In this document: positions 14,101-23,754 of the stretch, in pieces | How the letters are laid out: the number at the start of each line of letters is the position of its first letter | Position numbering within the stretch: the first letter of the stretch is position 1 | Origin: Colias croceus | Lineage: Eukaryota > Arthropoda > Insecta > Lepidoptera > Pieridae | DNA: 64,000 bases | Direction: 5' to 3' | Assembly: GCF_905220415.1 (NCBI RefSeq) | Contig: NC_059553.1 | Location: 7,898,501-7,962,500 of the forward strand | The notes under the pieces: model-generated | The model's input: only the letters and a program-made list of their open reading frames with translations | Told to the model about the DNA's origin: nothing | The model's database searches: none | Translations under genes and position numbers: made by a program

Positions 14101-17100
14101 TTGTATGACATTATTGTCAATTTACAACGAAGGCATCTTGGTTGAGTCTACTGTGTCCATTTACTTGCAACTACATTAGCAACTTTGTTCAGTTCAGTAT
14201 TCTGAAATCTTGTTTTATACTTTTTCAGCGCCGGTTATTGTCGTAGTTGGGTTTTAGTTTTTTAACTTTATATTATTCGCTATGCAACCGTGACATGCCA
14301 CAATGAAACTATACACTGTCGTTAGTACATTTTAACCAAAAATTAAAATATTCACAGCAGAAAAAATAGAAGACGATCTAGCGCAAGAGGACATAGCGGC
14401 ATCAGAGGATGTGAAGCCGACACCATCAGATGTATGGTGGTTACCGTACCTCGAGGGCGGGAACATGCTACATGCTCTAGAGAGTTCGAATAAGTTCCAC
14501 GTTGTGTTCCAGCTGCTGGATGAGTGTGTGGCGCTTGGGGATAAGGTGTAAGTTGATCTTATAGATATTAGGGATCTAGCCAGAAGGTTTATTCTTTCCT
14601 TTACATTAAATGACATAGTGAGATATATTTCTAGATATAGCTAAATAATCATACTTTATCTTTTTTCATTATTATTTTGGTTGGCGTATGTTTTGGAGCT
14701 GTTTTTCTAGACAGCTTCTAGGTGATAAACACGTTCAAAGGATTTTATGAAAAGTATATTTGTCAAAACTTATTATTTCATTGTTGGGATGTCCCTTAGA
14801 CACTTAAAACCGAAAGAGTAGAATAAATTCGATTGCTCTGGGTGGGATTATGGGTGGCCGTGATATCCCACTAGAGCAAAGTCAGCGCAAGTTTGAATTC
14901 CGTCTCGTGATAGAAATTTTTTATTCTCTAGAATCTTTATTGTTTTCAATATTGTTACTTAAAGGGATTTTGCTTTATTATATTACTTTTTAGGTTAATT
15001 TTCTCCACATCGCTCTATACGATGGACGCGTTGGAACACTTTCTGCGCAACATCAACAACTGGAGTCTCGGCCAGGAGTACTATCGGCTCGACGGTTCAG
15101 TGCCGGCGGATGTGCGGCAGAAGTGGTGTCGTGAGTTCAACGCAGAGAATAATGTTAAGACCAAGTGAGTCACTTAATTCTTAGTGATATATAGTTGAAA
15201 TTGTCTTTTGATAAAGATTGAAAAATCGGAGTGCCGTATGCACAACACTTATCAAATCATCCCACTTCTGAAGACACCAAGTTTAATAAATGCACAATAA
15301 ATAAAAAATTAAAAGAAAACTTTCTCTTTTTTTGTAAAGATGTTGTATTGGTATGTGTGTTATATTTGTTTGTACTTTTTCAATGTCTAAATATAAAAAT
15401 ATAGTATTATTTATCTTCCCCTTCCATGAACATTTAATCCTAACACATGTATTAAATTTTAGACGTTATAATCGTGGAAATCTGGTATATTTTAACGGTC
15501 TGTTTATAGGGCTCAGTCTTATCAATCTTTCCATAACAGATCGGGGCACAAGGTCCTCCAATTGCTGAAATATTCTTATTATTACTACTAGTTACTAGTA
15601 TTAAATATATTACTTTTCTCCCCAAAACCAGGTTATTCCTAGTATCAACCCGCGCAGGCTGTCTAGGCCTAAACATGACGGCAGCCAACCGCGTCATCAT
15701 ACTCGACACCTCGTGGAACCCCGCGCACGATATTCAGAGCATATTCCGGGTGTATCGCTTCGGACAGAAGAAGGACTGTTTTATATATCGACTTGTTGCT
15801 ATGGTACGTAGTATGTGAAAATGAAAAAAAAATTCTTGTAATTTTTTTTTATGTAGACTGAGGGTACTTGCATATTACGAGCACGATATACAGAGCATCA
15901 TCCGGGTATATCGCTTATCGGATAGAAGAAGGACTGCTTTATACACCGACTCGTTGGTATGGTACGTGGTTTTGTAGAAGTGATAAAGAAAATCTAGTAC
16001 ATAAAAAGGTTTTTTTTTTAATGGAGATTGAGGGTACTTGCATATTACGGGGCACGCTATACAGAGCATATTTTGTATATATCGCTTCAGATAGAAGAAG
16101 GATGGTTTTAAATATCGACTTGTTGCTATGGTACGTGGTTTTGTAGAAGTGAAAGAAAAGTTGGATTTTTTTTAAAGATTGAGGGTACTTGCATGTAACG
16201 GTGATTGAATGCAGTTTTGGTAAAAGTTTGAAATGCATTATGCTTATATATGCGAATTTAAGTAAGGTAAAAAAAAGAGAAAAAAATAATCTTTTTTTGC
16301 CAAATTACTAATATAATTCTTACGTTTCTTACCAAATTGACCAACTGCGCCATTTTGTGCTTCTTTTTAATAATATTGTGTATATTTATAGGGCACAATG
16401 GAACAGAAGATCTACGAGCGTTCCGTCACGAAGCAGGCGGTGGCGTGTCGCGTGGTTGACGAGCAGCAGATAGACAGACATTTCAACTCGGCCGATCTTA
16501 CTGAGCTTTACAGGTATTTACTTTTATTATATCTTATTCTAAAATCAATTTTTGGCCTAAGTTTCAAATTATCTATTTTTTTTAGGGAATGAAAAACACC
16601 AGAGGGCTTTCTTTTTGTGTCCCATTGTCCAATCTGTAGGTAGATTCGGACACACCTGCACAATGGTAATGATATCGACCATTGCATATTCCTCCTTGAC
16701 ATAACACGAAATCTGTAACTGGTTCTTTGCACTTAGAACAGAACATTTTAAGAGTTTATATTTTATTTTTATACACGATAATCACTTAATGTGGGAAGAC
16801 GTAAAATTATTGTATTAAGCGATAAAGTGTCCGTTAGGTGTAGGCTCGAATTGACAACTGAATACAATAGAGTAAGTTACATGAAGTGGATTTCGTTTCC
16901 TTGTGAATTTCATATGGTAAAACTTAGATACATTAAGGAACATGCTATCTTTTTCTTATTTATATATCTTTTTGTAATGCTATAGTATCTTCATAGTTGT
17001 TGATTACCCTATACAATTTGAGATCGGCGGCGAACATTTGGTACTAAGACGTTATGTTGGTACCAAGGTCGTTTACGTATAGTAGAAGCAAAAGAGGACC

Positions 17101-20100
17101 AAGGTGAGAGCCTTGAGGTACACCTGAGGGTACTGGTCGACTGACTTATAACCTCTGAGTATAACTTATTGGGACCTATTACGAAGATATGATTCGCACC
17201 ATCTGAGCATAGAGACACAAATACCTGCGTGGTACAAGTTTTGGACAAGAAGGCTATGATCGACCATGTCGAATGCCTTGTAAAAATCTGTATAGATAGC
17301 ATGAATTTCATTTTAATTTTCGAGCTCTTCATTGATATCGTTGTCGTATTCCAAAAGGTATGACATGGTTGAACGGCCTGGAAGAAAACCGTGTTGACAG
17401 GGTTTGAGATAAAAGTAAAATCTGTTGTAATTTATAGATTCGAACAGTTTACCCATGGCTGACAGTATTGATATTGGCCTATAATTCATAACATCTCTCT
17501 GATGATGTGGGAAATTTTCCATTTAGTCGGAAAATGGCCGAGGGAGATAGATTTATTATAGGTGTAACAGAGGCTTTGTGAGTTGCACAGAACAAGTTTT
17601 TAAGAACAGGAGAGCGATTCCGTCTGGGTCTGGTCTCTTGTAATATCTATTCGTTGAAGTGATATTAACAAGGGACCATATGAAGTGAAACTTCTTTAGG
17701 TGCGTTGATAGTAAATTTTCAAGGTCACGTCATTGCAATAAAGTCACGTCATGGAGTACAGTGACGATTTGGTATCTTTGAATCTTGCTAAGGAAGTTTC
17801 ACTTCTGACACGTGTGCTGGGCTCGCACGCTCTTTTTTTGTGCTTTCTCGCGTGTAATATGGTGCTTCCGGTTTGTCAGCTGGGACGAGGAGGGGTGGGG
17901 CGTGGCGGAGGGCGTGGCGGCCGGCGTGCGCGACGCGGCGCTGCTGCGCGTGGCGGCGCGCGGCGCGCTGCACGCCGTGCGCGAGCACGACTCGCTGCTG
18001 CGCGGCTCCGAGCCGGCGCTGCCGGAGCACGAGCGCGCCGCCGCCTGGCAGCAGTTCCAGCTGGAGCACGTGCACCCCGCCAGTATGTGTGTGCGCCGCG
18101 GCGCTGCTCCAAACGTCACACTCCGTAACGGAGTTTACTCGACTGCAGACATATTTGCTTCAAATAAAAAAAAACAATGAAAAAATTTTAAACATAAACA
18201 ACCCATACATTAATATTCCACCCAATTAAAAAATCAAATTCTAATCTCAATATTTTAACCCCAAGAACATTAAGAATAGCTTAACACAATTGAAAACAAA
18301 AACCAAAAAGATTTCTTCTCCATTACAGATCCTTCAGCGATGACTACAAAAAAAGAAAAATCTGCTCTTGAAGATAAAGCTTCCACGAGCAGTGATTTTG
18401 CTAGTACCTCGACAACTAGCAGCAAGGTTAAAAAAGGAAAAAATAATCAGACGACAAAAGAAAAAGCATCTTTGCCAACAGAAGAGGGAACTGATAAAGA
18501 AGAAATGCTAGTCAAAAAAATAATGCAAATACTAATCGAGAATAATTTCCATGAAACTATTCAAGCTGAAGAACTGACAAATCTCATTGTTAATGTAAGA
18601 CGGCTTGTTAGTTCTCGTATGGGTGACAATGGGCTCCTCAAAGATCCTATTGCAGCCGGTATCGCATCTGTATTGTTGCAAGACGATGCGGAATCAGGAT
18701 ATACTGTTCCCGATGAACAGATAGTTGAAGATACTGCGCCTATTCCTGTTGAAGATACTGCGCCTATTCCAGTTAAAGAACCTCAGCTATTAGAGAGAAG
18801 AAAACGTTCAAAGAAAATGATAGTTAACGTTGAAAGCGACTCTAGTGAACACACAGATGACGCCGAAAATATTTACGATGACAACGATGTCGAATGGAAT
18901 TCTGACATTGGCACGAAAACTACTAAAGCGCTCGAAAAAAAGAGTAAGATGAGTGACATGAGCACGAAACCCATTAAATCATATGAAAAAAAAAGTAAAG
19001 TAAAGAAAGAACAGGAAGAAAAAGTCCAAAACAATAAATTCGAAAATGTTAAACGCATGCAGTTCCGAAATGTCAAAAACCATGACGTAAAGGAAGATGT
19101 TCAAGTAGCCACCTCAAAAAGTTTCAGACAATCAGACAGTATCCTCATAAGTGATGAGGACGACGATGAACCGATTTCGAAGCCTCCGCCACTCGTTGCG
19201 ATTACTAAAAATCAAAAAATAAAAGAAAAAGCGATAGAGAAACAAAACGTTCCAGACAAGAGGGAAGAAAAGAAAGTTGAGGAGGAAAGAGTTCCATTGC
19301 ACCCTTTCATTCTGTCGAACGATAATTTCATTAAGATTGTAGCGCACATGTATCAGAGAGGTAACTCGATGTTGTCTGATGACGCAGCCAAGATGGCGGC
19401 CCAGTACAGCACTAATAAGGCGCGCAGTGAATACGAGGCGACCGGCGTTCCCATTGTTAGCGGACCATTATATGAAATTGCTGTTGAGGTAGGATATCTC
19501 CATTCATTTTTATTGTATAATGTTACTAGTAAATTTGGTCATTATTAATGTAAATGATTTTTTGTTTTTCTCTCTGTTATGTGATATCTTTTCTTTAAAA
19601 AATATCCATACTGACTATACAATAAATAATTTATTTTTTATTATTTTCAGAGCTTAGGATTGGATCAACTCAAGAGAATGCACGAATCCATTAAAACGCA
19701 GTTTGACAAGCCACCACAGCCGTCAATAACTATAACAACCAAAAATAATGATGACGTACACGTGGTTGAGGCGGTTGTCGAGAAGAAAGCGAAAAAGAAG
19801 ACATTTGTTGGACCAAAGTCTAGGAAGAGATTGGTTGAGCCCTCACCATCCCCTCCGCCAATTGTGGAAATAAATGAAGCGATCGTCCCCGAACCAATAC
19901 CACAGAACGTGTTTCCTGTGGGAATGTGAGTTATATTTAATATAAGTCAGTTAACATCTAAATGTTAATAAGTTTGTCACATTTCACCTGGACTTAAGTT
20001 CCTTAGTTCATCATCAACATCAGCTCCTTATTCGTTAATTTATAATTTTTCTGTCCAATAACGTTAAGTTAAATTCTGTCTACTGACCAAAATAATGATT

Positions 20101-23100
20101 TTCTAAACTTTTATATAACAGGTTCAAAGGCCCCGTAGAAGTAGCCAAACCTCAGCCACCACAGGTGGTGGAAGAATGTATTCTACCAGATGACGATGAA
20201 GAGGACGTCGTCATAAGCTCTGTAGTTCACACACCAGCCAGAATCCTAACTCCACCAGCAAACAACGAGACAGCATCTCGAGCACTATCTCGAAAAAATA
20301 GCTTCTTTATCGACAATACATTACCCAGCCAAACTCTCTTAACTGATACAATACCCAAACAAATTACCCCAAATCTTCCAACGCAGTCAAAAGCACCTCA
20401 TAAACAAATCAAGCCAGTTACTACAAAGCAGACAAAAACACCACCTAAACAAATTACGCAAAATGTTGCAACGCCGTCGAAACCACCTCATATACAAATT
20501 ACTCCAAATCTTGCAACACAATCTGCACCCACCAGTGTCCGAGTTCTAACGATCGACAAAGGTACACCGATAAATCCACAATCGACACCAGCAGCAAATA
20601 TACCATCACAAGTGACAGCTGGTAATGAACCAATATGTCTCTCTGATAGCGACGATGAAATAGTGCCTCATCCAGTTGGAATTAACAATCCATCAAGAAG
20701 TTTAGAACCTGTCACTGTAAATCAACCTCCTCCGATAAAACCAACGAAAGGTGCACCTATAATTGTACAGTCTGTTAGCTTTAAAGGCGGCACACCATTT
20801 GTTCTTTCAGATAAAGTGAAAAAGATGTTAGATCCTAATAAAAAGTATTATTGCATACCAGCTTCGTCTTTAATGACTAAAGACGGCTCGAATCCTGTGT
20901 CGGATTCGTCTTTATCCTTAGACGGTCAAAATAGAGTCAATAATACTTCGAAACCATCGATAGTGATAACGAGTCGCGGTCAAATTCGAGTAAATGGGGT
21001 TCCACAATCTCAGAGCAATAGCGAAGTCCCCCCTCATGTCGTCATTTCTCCTTCCACCCCGACTAAAGACAGCGGGTCCCACGATCAGTATACCAAAAAA
21101 GACATTTCCAAGAAATCAGGAAAAATCGAAGTAACAGCCACTCAAGTATACTCTGCAAATGATTTAAAGAGTCTGCCAACAAAGACTGCAACTAATAAAA
21201 TTTTAGCGAATGCCCAAAATCAAACTATGAGCCAACCTAGTACTTCGAATATATATAGTAGAAATTCAAGCCAGCCAAACATGGTTCCACAAGCTATTCA
21301 TAGAAAAAGATCTCCAAGTCCACCGACTGACCACATGCAGCTCTTCAAAGACGTCGTCCAGATTCAAGCGGAATCGTATAAAGAATTACCAAACGTGCAA
21401 ATTACGAAAACTAAGGCTAAACCCAACGTTATAAAAATATTGAAAGATGATTTGCCCAAGCCCAAAAGTGTCGCAAATACGAGCAGAGATCGTCCCGTGA
21501 TGATATCCAAACCATTATCCACAATCCAGAGAAAAGGTTCGCCTGCCAATAATAAATTGGTGATCTTAAAAAAAATTGAAAATACAAAACATGACAATAT
21601 TTTTAAACCTAGTTCAAGTCCAAAAGTGATTAACGTGGAAAGAGCGGCGGCGAAGAAGTTGACGGCCAGCTCCTTTATTGATCTCACGTGAGTGTATTTT
21701 TACATCTAACAAATCCAGTTCATGTATTTACCCCTTTTAAATGTATTTTGATTTTCATTTACAGAGATATCCCAGAGAGAACGCCCAAAGTGGAAAAACG
21801 ACCCGCGCCATACGTTGACAAATCTGCGAAGAAACAGAAAAGTAAGTAAATTTTAATTCACTTAAGGGGCTGACAACATTAAAGTTATTAGAGCAGTTTT
21901 TAAAGAAAAGATATTTATTCTAGCCCATCAAAAAAAATATATGTTAATATTCATCATATTTCGAAGAACGTGGACGGACTCGATACATAATTGGACGAAA
22001 TCGGCTCGATAGATAATAATTGCAAAGATTGGTCTTAACAGGTTCACTGTCCAGCTTATAGAGTGAGAGTTGTTCCACACGTCCAGTTATGTTTTTATGT
22101 CCGTCCAGCAATTATTTATGATAAAACGGTACATCTGTTACCTATGTCCCGACACTATTTGGTATATAGGTTATGTTCTGTCAAGTCCACGTGAAATAAA
22201 TGACGATCTCTCCACGTTCACTGTTAAAAACAGCCTGGAAATCGTATGGACGACCAGACCACATATGGTCTGTGGACTAGTAGTGCTATATACTCTACAG
22301 ACCATATTTGGTCTGTGGACAGTGAACCTGAAACGATTCTATGTCTTTATTTTTTTGACGTACGGGTCTGCAATTTAAAACACGAAGTTAACATAGCCAT
22401 ACCTGAAACTCTAACGAGTCACATTTGGCATTTGACCCACACTTTTCCTTAAATTACATATTTTCTTATTATTTTCTTCAACGACCCTGGCCCCGCCAAG
22501 TAACAGTGATATTGCGCTCTCGTTTGCGTACACTGTCCAATTGTATGGGAGTAAAGGAGAGCGCAATCTCTGTTAAATTTGCTCTTAACAGCCCCTTAAT
22601 GAATATTCTAAAGGTACCTCAGATATAATATAATAAAAATATTTATTTATTTACGTAAAGAACAACACAGGTCCACTTTTTAGTAACAATTTCTTATTAT
22701 ATCTATGGTAATCCAGTACATAAAATTATTATGTTAATATCCCTCTTTAAAATATTATTGTATAATTTCAATTTCAATGCTTTTTGACAAAAATAAATAA
22801 AATTATTTCATGATTAATTGATTAATATTAAAATGAATGCAAGGAGGTGTCACATGATTTAAATATATTTGATACTAGCTGTGCTCCGCGGTTTCACCCG
22901 CATTGCTCCACTCCTGTTGGTCTTAGCGTGATGATAAATGCCTTCACAAGCCTAAATAATAATAAATAATATAATAAAAGCCTTCCTCGATAAATGGGCT
23001 ATCTAACACTGAAATATTTTTTCAAATCGGACCAATGGTTCCGGAGATTATCGTTCAAACAAACAAACTCTTCAGCTTTATATTATTAGTATAGATGTGT

Positions 23101-23241
23101 ACGAAGTTTAATATTTAATAAATGTTGTTTTTCTACCTACCTTCTACTTACATATTTAATAAATGTTGTTTTTTTTCAGAACTTCTGACGCTGGCGGACT
23201 TCAGTTTAGATGATATTGATGATATAACGGAATTAGAATAG
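2175..23241 (+). CDS. ATRX: ATRX/XNP-type SNF2 chromatin remodeller
   Basis: SNF2-family ATPase of the ATRX branch, a nuclear heterochromatin remodeller. I join 22 exons: 2175-7102, 7260-7464, 8486-8824, 8908-9047, 9139-9282, 9472-9559, 9634-9729, 9963-10100, 10328-10468, 11682-11801, 12205-12593, 12756-13108, 14358-14547, 14994-15164, 15632-15803, 16392-16513, 17880-18082, 18329-19488, 19651-19925, 20122-21687, 21765-21841, 23180-23241. All junctions are GT-AG and in phase, giving 11,079 nt and 3692 aa. The huge first exon encodes an acidic, Ser/Lys-rich disordered N-terminus with no cysteine-rich ADD finger that I can see. Motif I is MGLGKT (Lys about 2063), motif II DEGH (about 2183), motif III LTGTPMQNN, and motif VI QSIFRVYRFGQ (about 2516). 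The C-terminus is long, low-complexity and Ser/Pro-rich. The start at 2175 (caaaATGt) is preferred over an in-frame ATG at 2145. It is longer than human ATRX (about 2490 aa) or fly XNP (about 1310 aa). Alternative use of duplicated P-loop exons is possible. Confidence 0.93.
9785..9920. repeat. Dispersed repeat fragment in ATRX intron
   Basis: The intron between the exons ending 9729 and starting 9963 holds 'gtgagtccgactcgcac', which is complementary in style to the fragment near 618-655. It is a remnant of a dispersed element and adds no coding sequence. Confidence 0.3.
10328..11416 (+). repeat. 173-bp tandem array of the ATRX P-loop exon
   Basis: Exon 9 of ATRX (10328-10468, 141 nt) encodes the Walker A helicase motif. 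It is followed by copies at 10516-10641, 10689-10814, 10862-10987, 11035-11160 and 11208-11333, plus a truncated copy at 11381-11416. The period is exactly 173 bp: a 126-nt exon-like part and a 47-nt GT..AG spacer. Each exon-like part reads in frame, beginning YVRHACCESVSR and containing MGLGKTLQVLALLHT, but lacks the EGVKFMWD segment of the first copy. I see one site that varies between copies: 'catattggcg' in copies 1 and 6, 'catactggcg' in copies 2-5. The array is GC-rich in an AT-rich gene. Long ORFs on both strands are artefacts of the repeat. Confidence 0.95.
11505..11640 (+). repeat. tRNA-like SINE remnant
   Basis: The stretch contains 'gtgggttcgaatcccac', which matches an RNA polymerase III B box, followed by 'gtcgtgatagattttttc'. 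A diverged relative is at about 14825-14935 ('gtttgaattccgtctcgtga'). No complete tRNA cloverleaf is present, so this is a SINE-like remnant rather than a tRNA gene. Confidence 0.5.
13268..13600. repeat. Dispersed repeat with (TATG)n microsatellite
   Basis: 'acccgactacggcaaagc' begins a repeat-like stretch that leads into a (tatg)n run at 13315-13360 and then 'cgtaacgtctaaactactta'. It lies in the ATRX intron between exons 12 and 13. It looks like a mobile-element remnant whose microsatellite expanded. The family is not identified. Confidence 0.45.
13739..14277. repeat. Perfect-looking 251-bp inverted repeat (foldback)
   Basis: The left arm 13739-13989 and right arm 14027-14277 are reverse complements with no mismatch that I could find by eye, around a 37-nt loop. 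The element lies in the 1.25-kb intron between ATRX exons 12 and 13, so the pre-mRNA would carry a hairpin of about 250 bp. No target-site duplication is evident at the ends. Candidate explanations are a recent foldback transposon insertion, a replication-template-switch palindrome or an assembly artefact. Confidence 0.9.
14825..14935 (+). repeat. Second tRNA-like SINE remnant
   Basis: It shares with 11505-11640 the order 'aattcgattgctc', 'gtggccg.gatat', a B-box-like 'gtttgaattcc' and 'cgtgatagaa' followed by T-rich DNA. It lies in the ATRX intron before exon 14. Both copies are diverged and too short to judge as active. Confidence 0.45.
15879..16200 (+). repeat. Two degenerate tandem copies of ATRX motif VI exon
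   Basis: The 3' half of exon 15 (from 15723, encoding HDIQSIFRVYRFGQKKD) plus its donor site is repeated at 15879-15961 and 16049-16130. Both copies end in the same 'atg|gtacgt' splice donor and are separated by 'gagggtacttgcatattac'. The first copy has a two-base insertion that shifts its frame. The second reads into a TAG stop just after the YRF residues. They are therefore pseudo-exons inside intron 15. A last fragment of the unit ('gattgagggtacttgcat') is at about 16177. Confidence 0.88.
16582..16746 (-). pseudogene. PHD-like zinc-finger fragment, probable LINE ORF1 remnant
   Basis: The minus strand encodes a 54-aa open frame starting MFCSKCKEPVTDF, with Cys/His spacing C-x2-C-x9-C-x4-C-x4-H-x2-C that resembles the first part of a PHD finger. 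The final ligands are missing. PHD-type fingers occur at the N-terminus of some non-LTR retrotransposons, and a reverse-transcriptase fragment lies nearby on the same strand (17010-17525). I infer a transposon remnant within an ATRX intron rather than a host gene. Confidence 0.45.
17010..17525 (-). mobile_element. Non-LTR retrotransposon reverse-transcriptase fragment
   Basis: The minus strand encodes NYRPISILSAMGKLFE, then HGFLPGRSTMSYLL, then after a frame change DFYKAFDMVDHSLL. This is the usual order of reverse-transcriptase blocks in Jockey/CR1-type LINEs. The frame is broken by stops and shifts, and both ends are missing, so it is dead. It lies antisense in the ATRX intron between exons 16 and 17. 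Confidence 0.85.
17691..17842 (+). mobile_element. Splice-site-associated MITE, copy 1
   Basis: The copy begins 'gaagtgaaacttctttaggt' and carries its inverted counterpart 'aaggaagtttcacttctga', then 'acgtgtgct...cacgctctttttttg'. Its end is about 38 nt upstream of the acceptor of ATRX exon 17 (17880). The internal part shares 'gtcacgtcatggagta' and 'tatctttgaatcttgc' with the copies at 29882-29985 and 44272-44404. Confidence 0.8.
17880..18082 (+). other. Unusually GC-rich ATRX exon 17
   Basis: This exon joins in phase (AG|C...GCC A|) and encodes WDEEGWGVAEGVAAGVRDAA and further Ala/Arg/Glu-rich helix-like sequence. Its G+C content is far higher than that of flanking exons, with nearly every third position G or C. 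The same is true of the P-loop array. It is genuine ATRX coding sequence by phase and position. The contrast suggests local GC-biased change rather than transfer. Confidence 0.7.
21862..22599. mobile_element. Candidate piggyBac-like MITE (TTAA ends)
   Basis: The ends are 'ttaaggggctg' (21862) and its reverse complement 'cagccccttaa' (to 22599). TTAA at both extremes fits the target duplication of piggyBac-type elements. The interior contains several short hairpins, for example 'gaccacatatggtctgtgg'. No transposase is visible. It is in the ATRX intron before the last exon. Confidence 0.5.
22873..23095 (-). mobile_element. Helitron-like (Lep1-type) non-autonomous element
   Basis: Read on the minus strand it starts near 'ctatactaataatataaa' and ends with a GC-rich '...cgcggagcacagctagt' tail. 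This is the pattern of the abundant non-autonomous Helitrons of Lepidoptera. It includes 'caaatcggaccaatggttcc'. A sister copy of the same subfamily is at 60538-60735. Confidence 0.6.
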
Positions 23242-23595
23242 ATGTAAAGAATATTATGATTATTATTTTAGTGTAACTTCTATCAATAAGATATTTTTTT
23301 GCTTTTTTTTCAGTACAGTTTATGTTTCCTCATTTGTGATAAAAATATGTTAATAGTTTAAGGACAGGCGGCATTCGCGCCAGTTAAGTGTAAAGTAATT
23401 AAGAAAAGGTATTGATGTCATAGTTTTTAAGTGTTTTATTAGCTCTTACAATAAGATTTATGTTTATGTTTGTCGAAAAGAATCCAGGTTTATTTTATAT
23501 ATAAAAAAAGAGATTTACAATTACTGTCGAACGAAAAATATTTCATTCTTTTGACTACAATGTACTATTGTAATGCATGGAAATATTCGTGGTTT

Positions 23596-23601
23596 AATAA
23601 A
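23596..23601 (+). terminator. Candidate ATRX poly(A) signal
   Basis: An AATAAA lies 355 nt after the ATRX stop codon; another is at 23749-23754. Which one is used cannot be decided from sequence. Confidence 0.35.
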
Positions 23602-23754
23602 TGTATAACGATATATTTTTGTTTTTTATTTATAATCAAAATGGTGGGCTTATTGGTGTAAACTATTTTTTTATACCACAATCTGTACATAAACTGGCAG
23701 TATAATTCTTAAATTCTGTAGTAAAATATTTACCCAAACTCATTACAAAATAAA

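Noticed and set aside
17313..17522. Active reverse transcriptase gene
   Set aside because: The fragment is short, frame-broken and lacks both termini.
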